A stretch of 37,043 nucleotides of DNA from Pseudomonadota bacterium. GTDB lineage: Bacteria > Pseudomonadota > Gammaproteobacteria > Xanthomonadales > Rhodanobacteraceae. Below, piece by piece: positions 28,399 to 37,043 of this stretch. The translations under genes and the position numbers were made by a program. How positions within the stretch are numbered: position 1 is the first letter of the stretch; every line of letters begins with the position of its first letter. Below the pieces are notes generated by a model. The model was not told the DNA's origin and made no database searches. It worked only from the letters and a program-made list of their open reading frames with translations. The DNA is taken from positions 1 through 37,043 of the forward strand of contig JAJYTR010000020.1 in NCBI GenBank assembly GCA_021792975.1. The letters run 5' to 3'.

Positions 28399-28937
28399 TG
28401 CAGGCACTGCAGTTCCGTACCGCCACCCCCGCCGATGCCGCCGCCGTGGTGGCGCTGGTGGAAAGCGCCTATCGCGGCGACGCCAGCCGCGCCGGCTGGA
28501 CCACCGAGGCCGACCTGCTCGACGGCCAGCGCACCGATGCCGATGCTGTGCGCGCGCTGGCCACCGCCGCGGATTCGCTGATCCTGCTGGCGCAGCGGCC
28601 CGGCGAAGAGCAGCCCGTGGCCTGTTGCCACCTGCAGCGCGAGAGCGGCGATGTCGCCTACTTCGGCATGTTCGCGGTGCGCCCCGCCGAGCAGGGCGGC
28701 GGCATCGGGCGCGCCGTGCTGGCCGCAGCGGAACGCATCGCGCGCGAGGACATGGGCTGTGCGTTCATGGCCATGACCGTGATCGACGTGCGCGAGACGC
28801 TGATGCAGTGGTACCAGCGCCGCGGCTACGTGCGCACCGGCCGGCACAAGCCGTTCCCGTACGGCGATCCACGCTGCGGCCTGCCCCGGCGCGATGATCT
28901 GCGCTTCGAGTTGCTGCTGAAGGACCTGCGCCGATGA
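28398..28937 (+). CDS. GNAT-family N-acetyltransferase in the suf operon
   Basis: The 179-residue protein has a GNAT core: LQFRTATPADAAAVVALVE at the start, the acetyl-CoA loop EQGGGIGRAVLAAAE and the late WYQRRGYVRTGR motif. The substrate is not known. It begins on the last base of the sufU stop and overlaps the Rieske gene by 4 bases, so it is a fixed member of the operon rather than a chance neighbour. A role in Fe-S assembly, for example acetylating a component, is only inference. Confidence 0.85.
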   Translation: MQALQFRTATPADAAAVVALVESAYRGDASRAGWTTEADLLDGQRTDADAVRALATAADSLILLAQRPGEEQPVACCHLQRESGDVAYFGMFAVRPAEQGGGIGRAVLAAAERIAREDMGCAFMAMTVIDVRETLMQWYQRRGYVRTGRHKPFPYGDPRCGLPRRDDLRFELLLKDLRR

Positions 28938-29266
28938 ACGCGGATGCATTCCCCGCTGCCTGGGTGCGTGTGGCCCGTTGTGCCGAGCTGCTGCCCGGCG
29001 AGTTCCGCGTGGTATGGGACGGCGATACGCCCATCGCCGTGTACAACATCGACGGCGATCTGTACGCCATCGAGGACCGCTGCACCCACGACGACGGCGA
29101 ACTGGCCGGCGGTGAACTGCGCGGGTTCGAGATCGAGTGCCCGCGTCACGGCGCACGTTTCGATCTGCGTACCGGTGCGGCGCTGTGCGCGCCGGCCTAT
29201 GCACCCGCCGCCAGCTTTCCCGTGCGGGTGGTGGACGGGGTGATCTACACCCGCGACGACCGCTGA
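28934..29266 (+). CDS. Rieske [2Fe-2S] ferredoxin-like protein
   Basis: The 110-residue protein is a small Rieske ferredoxin of the kind found as electron carriers for ring-hydroxylating oxygenases. The cluster ligands are Cys50 and His52 (CTH) and Cys69 and His72 (CPRH), with the loop sequence RCTHDDGELAGG and ECPRHGARFDL. No oxygenase or reductase is near. In this operon it may be an Fe-S carrier or electron donor for assembly (inference). It overlaps the GNAT gene as ATGA and converges on, and overlaps by 22 bp, the reverse-strand HutD-family gene. Confidence 0.92.
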   Translation: MNADAFPAAWVRVARCAELLPGEFRVVWDGDTPIAVYNIDGDLYAIEDRCTHDDGELAGGELRGFEIECPRHGARFDLRTGAALCAPAYAPAASFPVRVVDGVIYTRDDR

Positions 29267-29841
29267 GCGCCGGACTCGATCTCCGCGCAGTCCTGCACGC
29301 GCACCAGCAGCACCTCGCCCTGTCCATCGAGCCGCGCGCCGCCGGCCAGACGCGCCGTGGCGCCCGCCTCCAGCGCCAGCGTCCGTCCTTCGCGCTGCAG
29401 CCGCATGCCGCCCGCCAGTGCATGCACCAGCCACAGCGGCGCCGCCGGCAGCAGCAGGGCGCCCACCAGCGGCCGCGCCAGCAGCGTGGCCTCGCACTCG
29501 CGCGTGATCAGGTTGAACACGCGCACTGGGCCGTCCGGCAGTTCGGCGTACGGCGCCGGCGAGCCTGCGAAGCGCAGCACCTGCAGCCGCGCCAGCGTGC
29601 GCGCCGGGGCGTCACCGAAACGCAGGCGCAGGCGTCCATCCAGCGCAGCCAACTGGCGCTGCGTCCCGGGGTAGTCCGAAAAGGGGCCGGCCGCGTCCAC
29701 CTGCGCGATGCTGATGCGCCAGCGCCAGTCCGGTGCTGCGGGAGCGCGCGCCAGCTCGGTGGTACGGCCGCGGCCGTTGGCCCAGGGCTCGTCGCGCAGC
29801 AGCGGGGGCGGCAGGCGTTCCAGCGGCGGTGGCTGCGACAT
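29245..29841 (-). CDS. HutD-family protein
   Basis: The 198-residue product, from ATG at 29841, has the HutD pattern: RDEPWANGRGRTTELAR, DWRWRISIAQVDAAGPFSDYPG, RQLAALDGRLRL and VRVFNLITREC. HutD is a cupin-like protein, often next to histidine utilisation (hut) genes, that may act as a governor of the pathway. No hut gene is in this window. The 3' end overlaps the opposing Rieske gene. An upstream in-frame start would overlap the acetyltransferase gene and is unlikely. Confidence 0.87.
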   Translation of the reverse strand: MSQPPPLERLPPPLLRDEPWANGRGRTTELARAPAAPDWRWRISIAQVDAAGPFSDYPGTQRQLAALDGRLRLRFGDAPARTLARLQVLRFAGSPAPYAELPDGPVRVFNLITRECEATLLARPLVGALLLPAAPLWLVHALAGGMRLQREGRTLALEAGATARLAGGARLDGQGEVLLVRVQDCAEIESGAQRSSRV

Positions 29842-29863
29842 GGGGGCAGGCGGGCGCTTGGTC

Positions 29864-30403
29864 CTAACCCGCCGCACTGCGCGCCAGCGCCACCGGCGGG
29901 TGGTAGGCGTACACGTGGGCCGGCGCGGCGCAGAATTCGACGGTGTCCACACGCTCGCCGCCGAGGCGGGCGGCTAGTTTTTCCGAGGCGGTGTCGCCGG
30001 GCCGCACCAGGCTGACCACGCGCGGTGCGCCCAGCTCGCGCCAGGCCCAGTCCAGCGCCGTCTGCGCCGCCTCGGTGGCGTAGCCGCGGCCGCGCGCGTC
30101 CGGGGTGATCATCCAGCCCAGTTCGAGATCGGGCCAGCCTTCCGGCTTGAGCAGCCCGGCGCGGCCGATGAAGCGGCCGTCCTCCAGCCGCTCCAGCGCC
30201 CACATGCCGTAGCCGCGCAGCATCCAGTGGCCCAGCAGCATGGCCATCGAGCGCCAGGCGTTGAGACGGTCCAGCGGCTTGCCGTCGCCCACGTGGCGGG
30301 TGCTGCTGGGATCGGCCAGCATGTGCGCGTAGGCGTCGAAGTGATCCTCGCGCAGCGCGGTCAGGCGCAGGCGGGCGGTGCGCAGTTGCGGAATCTCGAT
30401 CAT
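29864..30403 (-). CDS. GNAT-family N-acetyltransferase (RimJ/RimL type)
   Basis: The 179-residue protein begins MIEIPQLRTARLRLTALRED, the usual opening of RimJ/RimL-like acetyltransferases, and has the acetyl-CoA loop DARGRGYATEAAQTALDWAW and a late NTA-type segment (GDTASEKLAARLG). The specific substrate is unknown. A TTG at 30415 is an alternative start. It lies 22 bp upstream of the HutD-family gene and 21 bp downstream of the SET-domain gene, suggesting one transcript. Confidence 0.85.
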   Translation of the reverse strand: MIEIPQLRTARLRLTALREDHFDAYAHMLADPSSTRHVGDGKPLDRLNAWRSMAMLLGHWMLRGYGMWALERLEDGRFIGRAGLLKPEGWPDLELGWMITPDARGRGYATEAAQTALDWAWRELGAPRVVSLVRPGDTASEKLAARLGGERVDTVEFCAAPAHVYAYHPPVALARSAAG

Positions 30404-30424
30404 GGTCGGTGGCAATGCCCGAGT

Positions 30425-30892
30425 TCAGGTCCTGGCCAGAAGCTGTGCCAGCCGCGCGGTGCTTTGGCCGATGCTGTGCGCCCAGTCGAAGCCGACGATG
30501 GGCTGGCCGCTGGTGGCGTCGTCGAAGCTTTCGCGCTGGCCGGGTGCCAGCAGGTGGCGGTAGTCGACGGTCAGCTCGGTACCGGCTTCCAGGTTGGCGT
30601 CGGCGAAAATGAAGCCCAGGTGCCACAGCCCGCTGGGCGTGAAGCTGTGGTTGACGTAGCACTCGTCGGGCCACTCGGGCGAGAGCGTGTAGTGCTCGCC
30701 GAACCAGCGCACGCTGGTGTGCAGCAGGCGGGAGAGCGCGGGGTCGGCGGTCAGGTCCTCGAAGCGGTAGGTGCGTCCGATACCGTCGGGCGCCACCAGG
30801 ATGCTGCCGGCGGCGGCCGGCGCGTCCAGGAACAGGCCCTGGCCGGCGCCGGGGATACGCGAGGGCGCGATGCGGTACGGCATGAGGATCAT
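30425..30892 (-). CDS. SET domain-containing protein
   Basis: The 155-residue protein has the post-initial SET motifs: IPGAGQGLFLDAPAAAGSI at the start, DECYVNHSFTPSGLWHLGF (the NHS cofactor-binding motif) and GTELTVDYRHLLAPGQ (the ELxxDY motif with the catalytic tyrosine). Such small bacterial SET proteins probably methylate lysines, but the target is unknown. ATG 30892 is chosen; ATG 30883 is also possible. Neither has a clear ribosome binding site, so translation may be leaderless-like or from a very short leader. Confidence 0.85.
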   Translation of the reverse strand: MILMPYRIAPSRIPGAGQGLFLDAPAAAGSILVAPDGIGRTYRFEDLTADPALSRLLHTSVRWFGEHYTLSPEWPDECYVNHSFTPSGLWHLGFIFADANLEAGTELTVDYRHLLAPGQRESFDDATSGQPIVGFDWAHSIGQSTARLAQLLART

Positions 30893-30920
30893 CGCGGACC
30901 GGATAGCGGGAAGGGCGGCG

Positions 30921-30926
30921 ATTGTA
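30921..30926 (-). promoter_or_regulatory. -10 element candidate for the SET-GNAT-HutD transcript
   Basis: On the minus strand TACAAT lies at 30926-30921, about 29 bases upstream of the SET-domain ATG, and matches five of six bases of the -10 consensus. No good -35 was seen 17 bases further up. Transcription would start only about 20 bases before the ATG, which fits the lack of a ribosome binding site. Confidence 0.35.
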
Positions 30927-30960
30927 GGCCCTTCGCGGACGGCCGGCGCGTGCCGCCGGT

Positions 30961-30979
30961 CCTGCCGGCCTACGGCAGG
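30961..30979 (-). terminator. Inverted repeat at the pseudopilin stop codon
   Basis: CCTGCCG (30961-30967) and CGGCAGG (30973-30979) form a perfect 7-bp stem with a 5-base loop that contains the TAG stop of the minus-strand pseudopilin gene. No T tract follows on the minus strand. It might stabilise or end that transcript. Confidence 0.3.
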
Positions 30980-31503
30980 CCGGCGCAGGCTGCCGCCGCC
31001 GCGGTGCCGGCAGCGGCGGCGCGCACCCGTCCGGAGTTGCTCAGGACCAGCAGGCGCGCAGTGTCCGCGCGTCCGGCCTGGCACAGCGCGAAAGTCACGT
31101 TGCTGCCGGCCGCGCTGCCGTCGGGGCGGAAGCGCAGCCGGATGCGGCCGCGCGTGGAGACGATGCGCAGCGCCGCGTCGCTGCCGCCGCGCAGCAGCGG
31201 CGCGGCGTCGGGGACATCGTCGTGGTCGCGGTCCAGCGCCAGCAGCCAGCCGCGATCCCAGCGGGTGTCGTCCGCGCACAGCCGACCTTCACGGCTGGGG
31301 CACAGCAGTACCCGCGCGCCGCTGCCGATGGCCAGCGTGCGCGCGTGATGCAATACGCCGACGAATTCGTTGCCGGCACCCAGCACGCGCTGCCGCGCCA
31401 GCACCCGGCCCAGCGCCGGCGCGGCCAGCGCCGCCAGCAGCGCCAGCAGCGCGCAGGCGATCACCGTTTCGATCAGCGTCCATCCGGTGGTGCGGCGGCG
31501 CAT
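30970..31503 (-). CDS. GspH/FimT-family minor pseudopilin
   Basis: The 177-residue protein starts with a type IV prepilin leader (MRRRTTG) followed by WTLIETVIACALLALLAALA, the hydrophobic helix that is processed by PilD after the glycine and anchors the subunit in the membrane. Glu5 of the mature chain is present. The first mature residue is Trp instead of the usual Phe. The C-terminal domain resembles GspH/FimT. It is alone: no other pilin or secretion genes are nearby, so its machine must be encoded elsewhere. Confidence 0.83.
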   Translation of the reverse strand: MRRRTTGWTLIETVIACALLALLAALAAPALGRVLARQRVLGAGNEFVGVLHHARTLAIGSGARVLLCPSREGRLCADDTRWDRGWLLALDRDHDDVPDAAPLLRGGSDAALRIVSTRGRIRLRFRPDGSAAGSNVTFALCQAGRADTARLLVLSNSGRVRAAAAGTAAAAACAGLP

Positions 31504-31629
31504 GGCGTGCGGGCTCCGGATCCAGGGCCGGGAGCATGGCCGCGGCGGTCGCGCGGCTGCAGCGGCCGCCGCAGGCGGACGCTGTGCGCCGCTGCCGACA
31601 GGCGGCGTCGGTCACGCGGAGGGATCGCG

Positions 31630-32391
31630 TCAGCCTGGATGGTCCGATTGCAGCCGCGCCACCAGCGCGCGCAGCGTGGACTGCGCTTCCTCGCGCTGCC
31701 AGACCGCGGCGAACTGCGCCAGCGGCCAGTGCTCGCGGCGCGTGGCGGCCACCAGGTCGGCACGCGCCAGCGCGCGCGTCTCGCGCATGGCCTGGCGCGG
31801 CAGGGCCAGCAGGCCCTCCAGCCACAGGCGTGCGCGCAGCGGGACCTGGTCGACATCGGCCAGTTCGTCCACCAGCCCCAGCCGCAGCGCCTCCTCGGCT
31901 TCGACCATGCGGCCTTCCACCAGCAGGCGTTCGGCGCGGTGCGCGCCCAGCAGCCGCGCCAGCGCGGTCCGGATCAGGGCCGGTGCCGTCAGCCCGACCT
32001 GCACCTCGTTGAAGCCGATGCGGTACGCACCGCGTGCCATCACGCGCCAGTCGCAGAACAGCGCGATCACCGCGCCGCCCGCCGGGCTGTGCCCGGTGAC
32101 GGCCGCCGCGACCGGGATCGGGCTTTGCGCCAGCATGGCCGCCAGGCCGAAGAAGTCCTCGAAGCAGCGCGCCAGCGCGGCGGCATCCATGGCCAGCAGC
32201 GCGGGAATGTCCAGCCCCGCCGAGAACATCCCGCTGCGGCCGGAAATCAGCAGCGCCTGCGCACCCTGCGCCGGGGCCTGTCCGACTGCCTCGCGCAAGG
32301 CCGCGATCAGCCCCGGGTCGAGCGCGTTGACCGGCGGCCGCGCCAGGCGCAGCTCGCGGATGTCGGATGCGTGGTCGTGGATTTCGATCAT
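31630..32391 (-). CDS. Enoyl-CoA hydratase/isomerase family protein
   Basis: The 253-residue protein has the crotonase fold. The oxyanion-hole segments are FSAGLDIPALL and GHSPAGGAVIAL, followed by FNEVQVGLTAP. These proteins hydrate or isomerise acyl-CoA substrates in fatty-acid oxidation. The exact reaction cannot be told; the residues at the two catalytic positions suggest isomerase rather than hydratase, but this is weak. Its ATG overlaps the stop of the DUF4139 gene as ATGA, and a 126-bp gap follows before the pseudopilin gene. Confidence 0.87.
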   Translation of the reverse strand: MIEIHDHASDIRELRLARPPVNALDPGLIAALREAVGQAPAQGAQALLISGRSGMFSAGLDIPALLAMDAAALARCFEDFFGLAAMLAQSPIPVAAAVTGHSPAGGAVIALFCDWRVMARGAYRIGFNEVQVGLTAPALIRTALARLLGAHRAERLLVEGRMVEAEEALRLGLVDELADVDQVPLRARLWLEGLLALPRQAMRETRALARADLVAATRREHWPLAQFAAVWQREEAQSTLRALVARLQSDHPG

Positions 32392-33860
32392 GGCGTTTCA
32401 CCGGCGGGGCGCGGGCGCATGGCGGCGTCGTAGCGCAGGGTGTAGTCGAGCGTGGCCGCGCCGCGCGCGGGTACCGGCACGCGCCAGACCAGGGTGTCCA
32501 GGTCCTGCCGCTGCGGCCGCAGATTGCTGTCGAGCAGGCGCCATTCGCGCCAGCGGTCCGGGTGCACGTACAGGGTGACCGTCCCGGCGTGCGCGCCGCG
32601 GTTGCTGAAGCGCACGCGCAGGCCCTCGGTCAGCACCCCGCCGGTCAGATGCCAGGCGGTGCGCGTGCGCTCGGCGCGCAGCTCGTAGGCGTTGCCGAGG
32701 TGCAGGCGCACTGCGTCGTCGCGGCGCACGTCGGGCAGGGTGTCGCCGCCGATGAACCGCAGCGTGCCGTCGGCATCGGGCTGGTACACGCGCACGTTGC
32801 CGGCCGGCAGGTTGTGCGGCGCGCGCAGGCCGATCTGGATGCGCGGCGCGCCGAGCGCATCCCGCCGCGGGCCGGGAATGAAAAACGGCTTGGCCGGCAG
32901 GTAGGCCGGCGCCTGCCGCCGGCCCAGCACCAGCGTGCGCGTGCAGTCCAGCGTGGCCGGCGCTGCCAGCGGCGCCAGCACGCTGGCGCCGTCGGACAGC
33001 GTCAGCGGTTGCGGCAGCGTGTAGCGGCGGTAGCCAGCCAGGTCGCCCTGCGCGGGCAGCCCGGGCACCGCCGGCGCGGGCAGCGCGGCCGCGACGGCCA
33101 TCATCAGGCGCGGCGTACCACCCTCGGGCTGGTGCACGTCACCGGCGATCAGCGTCACGCGCGCATCGCGGAAATCGATGCCGCTGCGGTTGACCAGCGC
33201 CGCACGCGCTTCCAGCGTGGCGCGGCAGCCGCCGCCGGCCAGCAGCAGGTCGTAGTCGGCGCGCCAGCCGAGGCCGGCGCTGGGATAGAGCAACTGCGCC
33301 GTGTAGCTGCCGGCGCGCGGCGCCTGCAGCCGCACCTGCACGCGCGCGCCGGCGCCGGGCACGGGCGGCGCCACGGCGGGCGGCAACACGATCGCGCCGG
33401 CGGCCAGGCGCAGCGTGCCGTCGCCCTGCTGCACCAGCAGCAGCCCGCCCTCGACGCCGCGCAGCGTGCCGCTGGCCAGCACCTGGCCGGTCCCGCCCAG
33501 TACCTGCACCGGCTTGCCCAGCGCCTGCGCCAGCAGCGCCTGCAGGCCTTCGGCGGCGGGCGGCACCGTCATGCCGAGCAGATGCACGCCGCTGCCCGCA
33601 GGAAAGCGCAGCAGCAGCGAATCGGCGTCGAGGCGTCGCGCCAGGCCGTCCAGCCACAGCGTCTGCGTGCCCGCTTGCAGGCGGAAGCGGCGCGTCTGCT
33701 GCACCAGCGCGGGCGCGCCCTCGCCCTGGCCGGGGTACAGCGTCAGCCGGGTGCCCTCGACGACCGTCCCGTGTGCCGCGCCCTGCGCCAGCGCGGGCAT
33801 CAGCGCCAGCCCCAGCGCTGGCATCAGGCCCGGGCCGATCCTCTTCCGAAGTCCGCACAT
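32388..33860 (-). CDS. Exported DUF4139-domain protein
   Basis: From ATG 33860 the 490-residue protein has a signal peptide (GPGLMPALGLALMPALAQG) and a DUF4139-like C-terminal region with the blocks LLYPSAGLGWRADYDLLL, FRDARVTLIAGDVHQP and GNVRVYQPDADGTLRFIGGD. Family members are poorly characterised; related proteins include MuiA, a mucoidy inhibitor. A GGAGAG site lies nine bases upstream of the chosen start, and TACGCT at 33896-33891 preceded by TGC may be an extended -10. It is followed by the enoyl-CoA hydratase with a 4-base overlap. Confidence 0.78.
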   Translation of the reverse strand: MCGLRKRIGPGLMPALGLALMPALAQGAAHGTVVEGTRLTLYPGQGEGAPALVQQTRRFRLQAGTQTLWLDGLARRLDADSLLLRFPAGSGVHLLGMTVPPAAEGLQALLAQALGKPVQVLGGTGQVLASGTLRGVEGGLLLVQQGDGTLRLAAGAIVLPPAVAPPVPGAGARVQVRLQAPRAGSYTAQLLYPSAGLGWRADYDLLLAGGGCRATLEARAALVNRSGIDFRDARVTLIAGDVHQPEGGTPRLMMAVAAALPAPAVPGLPAQGDLAGYRRYTLPQPLTLSDGASVLAPLAAPATLDCTRTLVLGRRQAPAYLPAKPFFIPGPRRDALGAPRIQIGLRAPHNLPAGNVRVYQPDADGTLRFIGGDTLPDVRRDDAVRLHLGNAYELRAERTRTAWHLTGGVLTEGLRVRFSNRGAHAGTVTLYVHPDRWREWRLLDSNLRPQRQDLDTLVWRVPVPARGAATLDYTLRYDAAMRPRPAGETP

Positions 33861-33938
33861 GGCGCGTGCTCTCCGTTCCGCGGCTGCGGCAGCGTAGCAG
33901 AGCGCCGCCGGCACGCAGGGCGCGGATGCGGCGCCGGT

Positions 33939-34435
33939 TCAGCCGCCGGCGCAGGCGTCGCGGATGGCCTGCGGCAGCGGCACGCTACGGCCGTTCGCGG
34001 GGTCCATCCACACCAGGGTGACGTCGCCGTCGCAGTACAGCCGTGCGCCGTCGCCGGCGTCGACGATACGGTGCGCCAGCGTCAGCGAGCTGCCGCCCAC
34101 GCGCTCACAGCGCAGTTCCACGCGCAGTTGCGCGGGCCATTCGATGGGGCTGCGGTAGTTGAGCCGGCTGGCGGCCAGCACCGGCATGGCGTGCGCGTCG
34201 AACCACGGCCCCGGCACCCCGCCTAGCCATTGCAGGCGCGCCTCCTCGAGGTAGGTGAGGAACGCCGAGTTGTTGACGTGGTTGAACGCGTCCAGGTCGC
34301 GCCAGCGCACCGCGAGCGCGGTGCTGAACAACAACGGGGTCGTGGCAGCGGGGTTCGCCACAGGGCCGACTGCGACTGCGCGTGCGCTGGCGCCGGTTTC
34401 GCGGCGGCGCGGCTTGGCGGGTTTTTCTGCACGGC

Positions 34436-34439
<4 letters not shown>
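33939..34439 (-). CDS. Acyl-CoA thioesterase, hotdog fold (4HBT/YbgC type)
   Basis: From ATG 34439 the 166-residue protein has a basic, low-complexity N-terminus of about 35 residues, then the 4HBT motif [20 protein letters not shown] with the catalytic aspartate (D of [11 protein letters not shown]), followed by LEEARLQWL. These enzymes hydrolyse acyl-CoA thioesters; the chain length is unknown. The ATG overlaps the uvrA stop as ATGA, so it is probably translated from the uvrA message. Confidence 0.9.

Positions 34440-37043
<2,604 letters not shown>

Overview
This 37 kb, strongly GC-rich window looks like a chromosomal segment from a gammaproteobacterium. The best fit is the Xanthomonadales (Lysobacterales) group. 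That placement is inference: the ribosomal gene order is the gammaproteobacterial S10-spc-alpha order, the N-termini of S4 and L22 resemble those I know from Xanthomonas, no rpmJ follows secY, and the Suf system uses a SufU scaffold. No rRNA, tRNA, CRISPR array, insertion sequence, integrase or phage gene was seen, and codon and base use look uniform, so this is core chromosome rather than an island.

Region 1 (1-13,650, all +). The 3' end of tuf is followed by an unbroken ribosomal protein supercluster: S10 block (rpsJ to rpsQ), spc block (rplN to secY) and alpha block (rpsM, rpsK, rpsD, rpoA, rplQ). The only strong internal break is the 115-bp secY-rpsM gap, which carries a promoter-like AT-rich patch. 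A textbook rho-independent terminator closes the cluster after rplQ.

Region 2 (13,712-22,485, +). dsbB (disulfide bond formation) and a class II DAHP synthase (entry to aromatic biosynthesis) come first, joined by a 39-codon frame that overlaps both genes as ATGA. Next come two c-type cytochromes (diheme and triheme) with no dehydrogenase beside them. Then come two exported amidohydrolase-family proteins. The first contains two amidohydrolase modules, of which only the second keeps its metal ligands; the second protein also lacks the HxH motif.

Region 3 (22,579-29,266, +). A suf iron-sulfur assembly operon: an Rrf2/IscR-type regulator, sufB, sufC, sufD, sufS, sufU, a GNAT acetyltransferase and a Rieske ferredoxin-like protein. 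Almost every junction is a 1-8 nt overlap, which suggests one translationally coupled transcript. A 29-bp near-perfect palindrome overlaps the regulator's ribosome binding site and is a good candidate operator. A 51-codon frame links sufB to sufC.

Region 4 (29,245-37,043, -). A reverse-strand block: a HutD-family protein converging on and overlapping the Rieske gene, a RimJ/RimL-type acetyltransferase, a SET-domain protein, a single GspH/FimT minor pseudopilin, an enoyl-CoA hydratase/isomerase coupled to a DUF4139 protein, and a hotdog thioesterase coupled to uvrA, which runs off the right edge.

I did not find a clearly new multi-gene system. The most worthwhile leads are the suf palindrome, the two coupled mini-ORFs, and the paired active/pseudo amidohydrolases.
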